Positions 17,136 to 24,849 of a stretch of DNA of 64,000 nt are shown here, in pieces. Made by a program: the position numbers and the translations under genes. This stretch comes from Streptomyces tanashiensis. Lineage in GTDB: Bacteria; Actinomycetota; Actinomycetes; Streptomycetales; Streptomycetaceae. The notes beneath the pieces were generated by a model. That model searched no databases. It was not told the DNA's origin and saw nothing but the letters and a program-made list of their open reading frames with translations. The stretch is taken from contig NZ_BMRZ01000006.1 of the NCBI RefSeq assembly GCF_014648895.1, positions 186,001 through 250,000 of the forward strand, in the 5' to 3' direction. How positions within the stretch are numbered: position 1 is the stretch's first letter; each line of letters opens with the position of its first letter.

Positions 17136-17264
17136 GGCTCCCCTTTCCCCGGCCGCGGTGGTCACCCGGCCGTCCGGTGGCGCTCACCCCAGCACCGCGC
17201 CGGACCGCGCGTCCACGTCCCGCGTCCGAAACGCTGCCGGTGACCAGCGGGCGCGGCGGGAGGC

Positions 17265-17278
17265 TGTGCATGCGCACA
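17265..17278. promoter_or_regulatory. Inverted repeat between the transporter operon and its divergent regulator
   Basis: TGTGC-ATGC-GCACA is a 14-bp inverted repeat in the 195-bp region shared by the liv-type operon and the PucR-family gene. It is the best operator candidate here. No clean -10/-35 pair was assigned on either strand. Confidence 0.45.
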
Positions 17279-17330
17279 ACGCTGCGCGTCAGGGCTGTGC
17301 CGGGGGGCGGGGGCGGTGTTGGCTCCGGGC

Positions 17331-18539
17331 ATGGGACGGCGCAGAAGGCGGACCGGTGACGACTGGAAGGTGCTCGCCCAGGCGTGCACGGCGCTCCTGG
17401 AGCGGGTGCCGGAGCTGGTGGACGAGCACCTGAGGGAACTCCACGCGTACGAGCCCGCCTACGGGCGGATCCTGCCGTACGACCAGCACTGGCAGGAGGC
17501 GCGGGAGGCGATGCGGATCGGGATCGAGATGATCTCGGCGCCGCGCAACTCGCCGCGGCGGGACCTGGAGCACGCGGACGGGATGGGACGGCGGCGGGCC
17601 GCGCAGGGCATGCCGCTCGACCTGGTCGTCCACGCCTACCGGCATGCCGGTCATCTGGTGTGGGACGCGCTGATCGAGGGCGCGGGGGCGGACGCGGCGC
17701 AGCTGGCGGCGCTCATGCAGTCGGCGACGATCGTCTGGTCGGCGGTGGACGCGCAGGCGGACACGGCGTCGGAGGCGTACCGGGCGGCGGAGCTGGAGCT
17801 GCGGCGCCGGACGGACGAGCAGCTCCAGGCGCTCCTGGACGCGCTGCTCCAGGGCCGGCGGTCGCCCGAGCTGGTGTCGCGGGCGGCGGCGGGCCTGGAC
17901 CTGCCGGAGCAGGGGCGGTACGCGGTGGTGGTGCTGCGCTACGACCGGCGGGAGGAGCGGGAGCCGTTCCACCGGCAGGTGCGGGGCGAGGGGGTGCGGT
18001 TCCTGTGGCGGATGGGGGCCGACGGCGAGCTGGGGGTGGTGGCGCTCGCCGGGGACACCGGTCTGGACGCGCTGTCGGAGCTCCTCGACGGGCGGTGCCC
18101 GGGGCCGGGCGGGATCAGTCCGGTCGTGGTGGGCCTGGCCGAGCTGGGCCGGGCGCGGCGCCTCGCGGAACTGGCCCTGCGGACCTGCCCGCCCGGGAGC
18201 CGCGAGATCGTGCGCCTGGACCGGCGCCTCGCGGGCGCGCTGGTCGTGGGCCAGCCGGAGATGGCGAGCCTGCTGGTCTCGGACGTCCTCGGCGGTCTGC
18301 TCGAACTGGACCCGGCGGACCGGGCGGTGCTCCTGGAGACGCTGGACGCGTGGCTGGACTGCGAGGGGTCGGCGGGGCGGGCCGCGGGGCGGCTCTACTG
18401 CCACCGGAACACGGTCTTCAACCGGCTGCGGCGGCTGGAGCAGCTGACGTCGAGGTCGCTGTCCCGGCCGCGGGACCTCACGGAGATGACGCTGGCGCTC
18501 GACGCCTTCCGGCTGACGGCCCCGGGCGGTCTCGTGTGA
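17331..18539 (+). CDS. PucR/CdaR-family transcriptional regulator
   Basis: A 402-aa protein with an N-terminal RsbRD-like helical domain (about 5-150), a central GGDEF-like/CdaR domain, and a C-terminal PucR helix-turn-helix (RAAGRLYCHRNTVFNRLRRLEQLT near residues 350-375). Such proteins activate catabolic or uptake genes in response to a metabolite. Divergence from the transporter operon makes that operon its likely target. The ATG at 17331 was chosen; a GTG at 17316 is directly preceded by the G-rich sequence and would leave no spacing. Confidence 0.85.
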   Translation: MGRRRRRTGDDWKVLAQACTALLERVPELVDEHLRELHAYEPAYGRILPYDQHWQEAREAMRIGIEMISAPRNSPRRDLEHADGMGRRRAAQGMPLDLVVHAYRHAGHLVWDALIEGAGADAAQLAALMQSATIVWSAVDAQADTASEAYRAAELELRRRTDEQLQALLDALLQGRRSPELVSRAAAGLDLPEQGRYAVVVLRYDRREEREPFHRQVRGEGVRFLWRMGADGELGVVALAGDTGLDALSELLDGRCPGPGGISPVVVGLAELGRARRLAELALRTCPPGSREIVRLDRRLAGALVVGQPEMASLLVSDVLGGLLELDPADRAVLLETLDAWLDCEGSAGRAAGRLYCHRNTVFNRLRRLEQLTSRSLSRPRDLTEMTLALDAFRLTAPGGLV

Positions 18540-18595
18540 CGGCCCGGGGCGGCTCGGGCGACGCGCAGTCCGAAGGGAGCTGCCAGGATGGGCCC

Positions 18596-19213
18596 GTGAC
18601 GATCACTGTGGGCATACGTACGGACCGCACCCGCCACCGGGGCCTCGGTCAGGTGCTGTTGGCCGGAGGGGCCGCGGCGGGGGTCGCGTGCCTGGTGGGG
18701 CCATGGCTCGCCGAGTCGTCGGGGCTGCTGGTCCTCGCCGGCGCCTTCGAGTACCGCTGGCCGAGTTTCCTCGTGGCGGCCGTGCTGCTCGGCGCGGCGG
18801 TGCGGCTGCTGACGGACCGGCAGGCGGTCCGGACACCGGTGATCGCGGTGTGCGCGGTGGCGGTCGTCGGCGCGGTGTGGTTCCGGCTGGTCCTCTTCCC
18901 GGTGGTCGGCGCCGCCTGGGAGGAGACGGGCCGGACGCCCGCGCCGGGGGGCGTGGACCGGTACCTCGTGGTGGAGGAGGGTGCGGCCATGATCGACCCG
19001 CTCTGGCGGGTGTCGGTCGTCGACGGGTCGGGGCTCGGCGCGCAGATCTGGCGCGTCGCCCACTTCGACGGCGACACCGCCGATGGCGCGTTGTCCCGGG
19101 TCACCTGGTCGGGGCCGGACGCCCTCGTCCTCACGACCGCGGACGGCGAGGCGACGACCGTCCGTCTCGATCCGCGCACCGGGAAGCCGGAGCGGCAGCT
19201 GTCCAGGCCGTAG
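18596..19213 (+). CDS. Conserved membrane protein of unknown function
   Basis: A 205-aa protein with three probable membrane helices in its first half (about 17-40, 46-66 and 75-105). A soluble C-terminal half (YLVVEEGAAMIDPLWRVSVV) looks beta-rich, with alternating hydrophobic residues. I do not recognise a family. The GTG at 18596 has AGGA nine bases upstream; the ATG at 18588 is out of frame. It follows the PucR gene by 56 bp on the same strand and ends before a strong hairpin. Confidence 0.7.
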   Translation: MTITVGIRTDRTRHRGLGQVLLAGGAAAGVACLVGPWLAESSGLLVLAGAFEYRWPSFLVAAVLLGAAVRLLTDRQAVRTPVIAVCAVAVVGAVWFRLVLFPVVGAAWEETGRTPAPGGVDRYLVVEEGAAMIDPLWRVSVVDGSGLGAQIWRVAHFDGDTADGALSRVTWSGPDALVLTTADGEATTVRLDPRTGKPERQLSRP

Positions 19214-19224
19214 GACCGGGCTCG

Positions 19225-19258
19225 CCGTACCGGCCGGGAAGGGTTCCCGCCGGTACGG
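19225..19258. terminator. Bidirectional hairpin between convergent genes
   Basis: CCGTACCGG pairs with CCGGTACGG, extended by CGGGAA/TTCCCG with one bulged C and a GGG loop. It lies 11 bp after the membrane protein gene and 20 bp beyond the glycerate kinase stop on the other strand. Confidence 0.7.
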
Positions 19259-19278
19259 TCGGTGTGCCGTCGCCGGTG

Positions 19279-20430
19279 CTACGCGAGGAAGTCCCGGGCG
19301 ATGTCCGACGCCACGTCCTCCAGGAGCGGGCCGGCGTTCGCGATGCACTTCGCCGTGTCCGGCTCCAGGGCCGTGAGGGGGTACGCGCGGCGGATGCCGG
19401 CCGTGCCCAGGGCCTCGGGCGGCAGGGCGAGGCGGCCGCAGACCGCGACGACCTCCTTGCCTGCGGCGCGGGCGGCGGCGGCGACGCCGGCCGGGGCCTT
19501 GCCGTGGAGGGTCTGCTCGTCGAGTGAGCCCTCGCCGGTGATGACGAGGGTGGCGCGCTCCAGGGCGGGGGCGAAGCCGAGGACCTCCAGCATCAGCTCG
19601 ATGCCGGGCCGGAAGCTCGCGCCGAGGATGAGCGCGCCGTAGCCGATGCCGCCCGCGCCGCCCGCGCCGGGCGCGACGGCCGCCTCGGCGGCCTTGGGGC
19701 CGATGGCCTTCTCCAGGACGGTGGCGAAGTGGGCGAGGGCCGCGTCGAGGGTGCGGACGTCGTCCGGGGTGGCGCCCTTCTGCGGACCGTAGACGGCGGG
19801 GGCGCCCTTGGGACCGGTGAGCGGGTTGTCGACGTCGCTCGCGAGGATCAGGTCGACGGAGGCGAAGCGGGGGTCGAGGCCGCTGAGGTCGGCCGTGGCG
19901 AGGTCGGCGAGGGGCGCGCCGCCGGGGCCGACGGGCTCGCCGGCCGCGTCGAGGAAGCGGGCGCCGAGCGCGGCGAGCATGCCGGAGCCGCCGTCGGTGG
20001 TGGCGCTGCCGCCGACGCCGAAGACGAGGGTGGTCGCGCCGGCGTCGAGGGCGGCGCGGAGCAGTTCTCCGGAGCCGTACGTGGTCGACGTCAGGGGGGC
20101 GAACACGCCGGGCGGGAGCAGCTGGAGGCCGGAGGCCTCGGCCATCTCGACGACCGCGGTGGTGCCGCGCAGTGCGTACGCCGCGGTGACCGGCTCGCCG
20201 AGCGGGCCCGTCACGCGGACCTCGCGCCGTTCGAAGCCGGCCGCGACGGCCGCCGCGACGGTGCCGTCGCCGCCGTCCGCGACGGGCAGTGTCTCCACCG
20301 TGACCTCGGGGACGACCCGTCGCAGTCCTGCTGTGACCCGCTCCGCGACCTGTACGGCCGTGAGCGAGCCCTTGAACTTGTCGGCCGCCACGAGCACGTG
20401 AGCGACCTGAGTTGCTGCTCCGTCCGTCAC
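19279..20430 (-). CDS. Glycerate kinase
   Basis: A 383-aa glycerate 2-kinase of the GlxK/GarK type. The N-terminal ADKFKGSLTAVQVAE, the central GVGGSATTDGGSGMLAALGA and the C-terminal ITGEGSLDEQTLHGKAPAGV are family signatures. It phosphorylates D-glycerate to 2-phosphoglycerate in the cytoplasm, linking glyoxylate/tartronate or serine breakdown to glycolysis. This fits the glyoxylate released by the ethylmalonyl-CoA pathway, although it is 10 kb away. The GTG start is divergent from the BCCT gene. Confidence 0.93.
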   Translation of the reverse strand: MTDGAATQVAHVLVAADKFKGSLTAVQVAERVTAGLRRVVPEVTVETLPVADGGDGTVAAAVAAGFERREVRVTGPLGEPVTAAYALRGTTAVVEMAEASGLQLLPPGVFAPLTSTTYGSGELLRAALDAGATTLVFGVGGSATTDGGSGMLAALGARFLDAAGEPVGPGGAPLADLATADLSGLDPRFASVDLILASDVDNPLTGPKGAPAVYGPQKGATPDDVRTLDAALAHFATVLEKAIGPKAAEAAVAPGAGGAGGIGYGALILGASFRPGIELMLEVLGFAPALERATLVITGEGSLDEQTLHGKAPAGVAAAARAAGKEVVAVCGRLALPPEALGTAGIRRAYPLTALEPDTAKCIANAGPLLEDVASDIARDFLA

Positions 20431-20542
20431 CTTGCATCCCTTGCTTTCGAACGTGCAGTCGCGCCGAGGCTGACCCTATCCGCACGGCCAGACGGCGTGC
20501 CACCCCCTGATAAAGCGATATTCCGCACCATAGTGGGGTCAC

Positions 20543-22213
20543 ATGAGTACGGAAAAGATCGTTCCCGATGGCACGCCCGACGGCAAGGTCATCGGGATCG
20601 GGATCGTCGCGGTCGTCGCGGTCGTCGGCTGGGCGGCGCTGGGCGAGGATTCCTTCGACAGCGCGTCCTCCTCCGCCCTGAAGTGGGTGCTGGCGAATTT
20701 CGCCTGGCTCTTCGTGGTCGCCGCGGACACCTTCCTGGTGCTGTGCGTGGTGATCGCGGCGAGCCGCTTCGGCCGGATCAGGCTGGGTGCGGACGACTCG
20801 GAGCCGGAGTTCACGAACCTGGCGTGGATCGCGATGATGTTCAGCGCCGGGATGGGCATCGGTCTGATGTTCTACGGGGTCGGGGAGCCGCTGACGCATT
20901 TCCTGTTCCCTCCCCCGGCCAGCGGGGTCGCGCCGGGGACGGGCGCGGCGGCCAGGACGGCCCTGGAGTACTCGTTCTTCCACTGGACGCTGACCCCGTG
21001 GGCGATCTACGGCATCGCGGGCCTCGCGCTCGCGTACGCGGGCTTCCGCAAGGGCCGGGGGAACCGGCTGAGCTCCGCCTTCGTGCCGCTGATGGGCGCG
21101 CGCCGGGCGGATTCCTGGCCGGGAAAGGCGATCGACCTGCTCGCGGTCTTCGCGACGGTGTTCGGCACGGCGACGAGTCTGGGGCTCGGCGCGCTCCAGG
21201 TCGCCGAGGGGCTGAACCTGACCATGGACGTGGAGAACACCACGGCCACCCAGCTGATCATCATCGTGGCGCTGTCCGGGGCGTTCGTCCTGTCCGCGTT
21301 CTCCGGCCTGCACAAGGGCGTGAAGTGGCTGTCCACGCTGAACATCGTCCTCGCGGCCTGTCTGATGCTCTTCGTGTTCCTGCTCGGCCCGACCGTCTAC
21401 ATCCTGGACACGATCCCGGCCTCCGTCGGCGGCTATCTGCACGAGCTGCTGCCGATGGCCAGCCGTACCGGCGCCTTCACCGACCGTGAGTGGCTGGGCG
21501 CGTGGACGATCTTCTACTGGGCGTGGTGGCTGTCCTGGGCCCCGTTCGTCGGCACCTTCATCGCCCGGATCTCGCGGGGCCGGACGATCCGCGAGTTCCT
21601 GGTGGGGGTGCTGCTCGTGCCGTCGGGGGCGACGGTGGTGTGGTTCTGCGTGATGGGCGGGACCGCGATCAGGCTGCAGTCGACGGGCGCGGCGGACCTG
21701 GCGACGGCGCTGAAGGACGGCGCCGAGGCCTCGCTGTTCGCGATGCTGGAGGCGCTGCCGATCGGGACGGTGACCTCGGTCGTCGCGATGCTCCTGGTGA
21801 TGACGTACTTCATCACGAGTGCGGACTCGGCCTCGCTGGTGATGGGCTCGCTGACGAGCCGCGGCTCGCTCCACCCGCCGACCTGGCTCGTGGTGACCTG
21901 GGGCGTCCTGATGGCCGCGGTGGCGGCGGTGCTGCTCGTGGCGGGCGGTCTGAAGTCGCTGCAGACGGCGACGATCCTGGTGGCGCTGCCCTTCGTGATC
22001 GTGATGCTGGTGCTGTGCTTCGCGCTCCTGAAGGAGCTGCGGGAGGACCCGGGGGCGGGCCCGTCCCGGCAGCACGCCCTGCACGGGCTGCGGGACGCGG
22101 TGCGCACGCTGGTCGGGGAGGCGATGACCGAGCAGGGCGCCGACCGCCACCACGGGCCGCGGCGGGCGGCGGAGGACCGTACCGGGACGGAGCCCCCCGA
22201 GGGCCGGAACTGA
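20543..22213 (+). CDS. BCCT-family betaine/carnitine/choline transporter
   Basis: A 556-aa, twelve-helix secondary transporter. It shows the BCCT hallmarks GMGIGLMFYGVGEPL (the glycine-rich helix 3) and FYWAWWLSWAPFVGTFIARISRGRTIREF (helix 8 with the aromatic box). It imports a quaternary ammonium compound with Na+ or H+, typically as osmoprotectant. No betaine synthesis genes are adjacent. CATAGT lies nine bases before the ATG, so the transcript may be leaderless. The hydrophilic C-terminal tail (about 50 aa) may sense osmotic strength, as in BetP. Confidence 0.92.
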   Translation: MSTEKIVPDGTPDGKVIGIGIVAVVAVVGWAALGEDSFDSASSSALKWVLANFAWLFVVAADTFLVLCVVIAASRFGRIRLGADDSEPEFTNLAWIAMMFSAGMGIGLMFYGVGEPLTHFLFPPPASGVAPGTGAAARTALEYSFFHWTLTPWAIYGIAGLALAYAGFRKGRGNRLSSAFVPLMGARRADSWPGKAIDLLAVFATVFGTATSLGLGALQVAEGLNLTMDVENTTATQLIIIVALSGAFVLSAFSGLHKGVKWLSTLNIVLAACLMLFVFLLGPTVYILDTIPASVGGYLHELLPMASRTGAFTDREWLGAWTIFYWAWWLSWAPFVGTFIARISRGRTIREFLVGVLLVPSGATVVWFCVMGGTAIRLQSTGAADLATALKDGAEASLFAMLEALPIGTVTSVVAMLLVMTYFITSADSASLVMGSLTSRGSLHPPTWLVVTWGVLMAAVAAVLLVAGGLKSLQTATILVALPFVIVMLVLCFALLKELREDPGAGPSRQHALHGLRDAVRTLVGEAMTEQGADRHHGPRRAAEDRTGTEPPEGRN

Positions 22214-22257
22214 GGGCCCGGCGCGCGCCGGTCCCCGGGATTCGGTACACCGGAGGT

Positions 22258-23325
22258 ATGGGGTTCGCACGCGGGGAGCTCGGGGACCGGATCCTGGGCG
22301 GCTGGACGGGCCGGATCGCCGGGAACATGCTCGGCAAGCCCGTGGAGCGCGGCGACCACTGGACCCGGGAGCGCATCGACGCGTATCTGCGGCTGGCCGG
22401 GGCGCTCCCGCTGACGGACTACCTCCCTCCCCCGCCGCCGGGGGCGGCGGGCTTCGAGCTGCGGCCCGAGTGGGAGCGGTGCGTACGGGGCGGGATCGAC
22501 GGCAGCTGCCGGGACGACGACGTCGACTGGTCGGTCCTGGGGCTGCACCTCCTGGAGACGTACGGCTTCGCGTTCACGACCGAGCAGGTCGGCGAGGAGT
22601 GGCTGCTGCGGCTGCCGTACCTGCAGACGTTCACGGCGGAGCGGGTCGCCTACCGGAACCTCGCCGACGGGCTGCGGCCGCCGCTGACGGCCACGTACGA
22701 CAATCCGTACCAGGAGTGGATCGGGGCGCTGATCAGGGCCGACGTGTACGGCTGGACCTGCCCGGGCGACCCGCGCCGCGCCGCCTCGCTCGCCCGCCGC
22801 GACGCGGTCCTCTCGCACACCGGGAACGGCGTGTACGGGGCGATGTGGGCGGCGGCCCTGATCGCGGCGGCCTTCACCGCGCCCGACGTGCGGTCGGCGC
22901 TGGAGACGAGCCTGGAGCGGGTGCCGGCGAGCAGCCGGCTGGCCCGGACCGTACGGGGCACGATCGCGCTGTACGAGGCGGGGCTCGGCTGGTCCGAGAC
23001 GCTCACGGAAGTGACCGAGCGGACGGCGGGCCTCGGCTGGATCCACACCGTCCCGAACGCGGCCGTCCTGACGGCCGGACTCCTGTACGGCGAAGGGGAC
23101 TTCACCCGCACGATCACGCTGACGGTGCGCGGTGGCCTGGACACCGACTCCAACGGGGCGACGGCGGGCTCGGTCGCCGGAGTCCGCTGCGGCGCGGCCG
23201 CGATCCCGCCGCAGTGGTCGGAGCCGCTGCGGGACCGGGTGCGCAGCGCGGTCTTCGGCTTCGACGGCGTCCGCATCGGCGAACTGGCGGAACGGACGCT
23301 GAGGTTGGCCGAGCGGCCGAGATGA
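22258..23325 (+). CDS. ADP-ribosylglycohydrolase family protein
   Basis: A 355-aa DraG/ARH-fold protein. The N-terminal DRILGGWTGRIAGNMLGKPVE, the internal DDDVDW (metal ligands) and the C-terminal GGLDTDSNGATAGSVAG (family DTDxxxA metal site) are visible. It should remove ADP-ribose from a protein, nucleic acid or small molecule using two Mg2+ ions; the substrate is unknown. GGAGG ends only one base before the ATG, too close for normal initiation, so either the message is leaderless or the true start lies downstream. It follows the BCCT gene by 44 bp. Confidence 0.85.
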   Translation: MGFARGELGDRILGGWTGRIAGNMLGKPVERGDHWTRERIDAYLRLAGALPLTDYLPPPPPGAAGFELRPEWERCVRGGIDGSCRDDDVDWSVLGLHLLETYGFAFTTEQVGEEWLLRLPYLQTFTAERVAYRNLADGLRPPLTATYDNPYQEWIGALIRADVYGWTCPGDPRRAASLARRDAVLSHTGNGVYGAMWAAALIAAAFTAPDVRSALETSLERVPASSRLARTVRGTIALYEAGLGWSETLTEVTERTAGLGWIHTVPNAAVLTAGLLYGEGDFTRTITLTVRGGLDTDSNGATAGSVAGVRCGAAAIPPQWSEPLRDRVRSAVFGFDGVRIGELAERTLRLAERPR

Positions 23326-23343
23326 CGGCCGGCTCGGCGGGGC

Positions 23344-23547
23344 TCAGCCCTGCGGGGGCTCCGGCGGGACGATCTCGCCGGTGCGCTGCGGTTCGTCCCG
23401 GCTGACGGCCCGCGCCTCGGTGCGGTGGCCGCGGGCGATGTAGTCGCGGACCACTGCCTCGACGGCGTCCTGGGGGTTGCCGATGCCGGACAGAACCATG
23501 ACTTCCACGACGAGTTCGGCGTCGAGACCGATGTTCACCTTGGCCAT
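23344..23547 (-). CDS. Small VapB-like protein (orphan antitoxin-type)
   Basis: A 67-aa protein. Residues 1-40 (KVNIGLDAELVVEVMVLSG, then PQDAVEAVVRDYIARG) match the short DUF2191/VapB antitoxin pattern: a beta strand followed by two helices as in ribbon-helix-helix proteins. The Pro/Glu-rich tail after residue 45 would be the toxin-binding part in a real antitoxin. No PIN-domain VapC gene is next to it, so it is an orphan or a stand-alone regulator. It converges with the glycohydrolase gene and diverges from the sirtuin gene. Confidence 0.65.
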   Translation of the reverse strand: MAKVNIGLDAELVVEVMVLSGIGNPQDAVEAVVRDYIARGHRTEARAVSRDEPQRTGEIVPPEPPQG

Positions 23548-23611
23548 GGCGGGAACCTAGCACCGGGAAACCCGCTCGCGGGAGCGGTTCCGCGGTGCCT
23601 AGGGTCCTCGT

Positions 23612-24331
23612 ATGACGATGGTCGCGATCTTCACTGGCGCCGGTGTCTCCACGGACTCCGGCATCCCCGACTACCGGGGTCCGAACGGCATGTGGCGGCA
23701 GGACCCCGGGGCCGAGCAGCTCGTCACGTACGGGCCGTACATGGCCGACGCGGAGATCCGCCGCCGCTCGTGGCGGATGCGGCTCGACGGTCCGGTCCTG
23801 GATGCCGAGCCGAACGTGGCGCACCGCGCGATCGCCGCGTACGAGCGGACCAGCGGCAACCCGCTGCGGGTGATCACGCAGAACGTGGACGGACTGCACC
23901 AGGCCGCCGGGGTCTCCGCGCGGAAGGTCCTCGAACTCCACGGCTCGGCACGGTCGGTGGTGTGCACGGCCTGCCACGCGCGCTCGGCGATGGCGGAGGC
24001 GCTCGACCGGGTGCGGACCGGTGAGGACGATCCGGCGTGCCGGGCGTGCGGCGGGATCCTGAAGCCGGCGACGGTGATGTTCGGGCAGCGGCTCGATCCG
24101 GTGGTGCTGGGCAACGCCATGTCGATCGCCAAGGCCACCGAGGTGTTCGTCGTGGTCGGCAGCAGCCTCCAGGTCCAGCCGGCGGCCTCCCTCGCGGGGA
24201 TCGCGGCCGAGCACGGCGCCCGGCTGATCATCGTGAACGCCGAGCCCACCCCGTACGACCCCGTCGCGGACGAGGTGGTGCGCGAGCCGATCGGCACGGC
24301 ACTGCCGGCGCTGCTCGACCGGCTCCGCTAG
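23612..24331 (+). CDS. cobB: NAD-dependent protein deacylase, sirtuin (CobB)
   Basis: A 239-aa Sir2 protein. It has the NAD-binding GAGVSTDSGIPDYRG, the catalytic TQNVDGLHQAAG and LHGS (His is the general base), a zinc site of two CxxC pairs (CTAC, CRAC) and VVGSSLQVQPA. It removes acyl groups from lysines in proteins such as acetyl-CoA synthetase. The Tyr-x-x-Arg pair that gives class III sirtuins desuccinylase activity is not present at the expected place (RRRSWRMRLDG). The stop codon overlaps the ogt stop on the other strand through a shared CTAG. Confidence 0.92.
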   Translation: MTMVAIFTGAGVSTDSGIPDYRGPNGMWRQDPGAEQLVTYGPYMADAEIRRRSWRMRLDGPVLDAEPNVAHRAIAAYERTSGNPLRVITQNVDGLHQAAGVSARKVLELHGSARSVVCTACHARSAMAEALDRVRTGEDDPACRACGGILKPATVMFGQRLDPVVLGNAMSIAKATEVFVVVGSSLQVQPAASLAGIAAEHGARLIIVNAEPTPYDPVADEVVREPIGTALPALLDRLR

Positions 24332-24828
24332 AACAGGGCGGCCGGTTCCGCCGTTCCCGATTCGAAGGCGAGCAGTCGCTGCTTGCGGTCCAGGCCGCCG
24401 CCGTAGCCGGTGAGGCTGCCGCCCGCCCCGATCACCCGGTGGCAGGGGACGATGATGCTGACGGGGTTCTTGCCGTTGGCGAGGCCCACGGCCCGGGAGG
24501 CGCCGGGGTTGCCGAGTTCCTCGGCGAGTTCGCCGTACGTCCGGGTCTCCCCGTACGGGATGCGCAGCAGCCCTTCCCAGACCCGCAGCTGGAACGGGGT
24601 GCCGATCAGGTTCAACGGCAGGTCGAAATCGGTGAGTTCACCCGCGAAGTAGGCGTCGAGCTGGCGGATCGCCTCCCCGAAGGGGCGCGGGTCGGGCTCG
24701 CCGAAGGTCTCCTCCGGCGGGCGGTGGCGCTGGCCGGTCATGTGGACGCGGCTGAGGACGCCGTCGACGGCGACGAGGGTCAGCGGGTCGTACGGGCTGT
24801 CCACGACGGTGTGCTGGATGGCGGGCAT
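24328..24828 (-). CDS. ogt: Methylated-DNA--protein-cysteine methyltransferase
   Basis: A 166-aa O6-alkylguanine-DNA alkyltransferase. The C-terminal helix-turn-helix and active site read PVSIIVPCHRVIGAGGSLTGYGGG, where the PCHRV Cys accepts the alkyl group in a suicide reaction. The ATG at 24828 has GAGGA eight bases upstream and is preferred over the GTG at 24843. It lies 21 bp after ada-alkA on the same strand, so both are probably one alkylation-repair transcript. Confidence 0.92.
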   Translation of the reverse strand: MPAIQHTVVDSPYDPLTLVAVDGVLSRVHMTGQRHRPPEETFGEPDPRPFGEAIRQLDAYFAGELTDFDLPLNLIGTPFQLRVWEGLLRIPYGETRTYGELAEELGNPGASRAVGLANGKNPVSIIVPCHRVIGAGGSLTGYGGGLDRKQRLLAFESGTAEPAALF

Positions 24829-24849
24829 GGGAGGGGTCCTCACGGTCCT

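Noticed and set aside
18395..22270. Very long minus-strand open frame (1291 codons)
   Set aside because: It is antisense to the PucR, membrane protein and BCCT genes and is open only because of high GC; its translation is Arg/His/Pro-rich without motifs. Only the glycerate kinase gene on that strand is real, in another frame.
23344..24331. Toxin-antitoxin pair of the VapB-like protein with the sirtuin
   Set aside because: The genes are divergent, the sirtuin has full catalytic motifs of a housekeeping deacylase, and no PIN or other toxin fold is seen.
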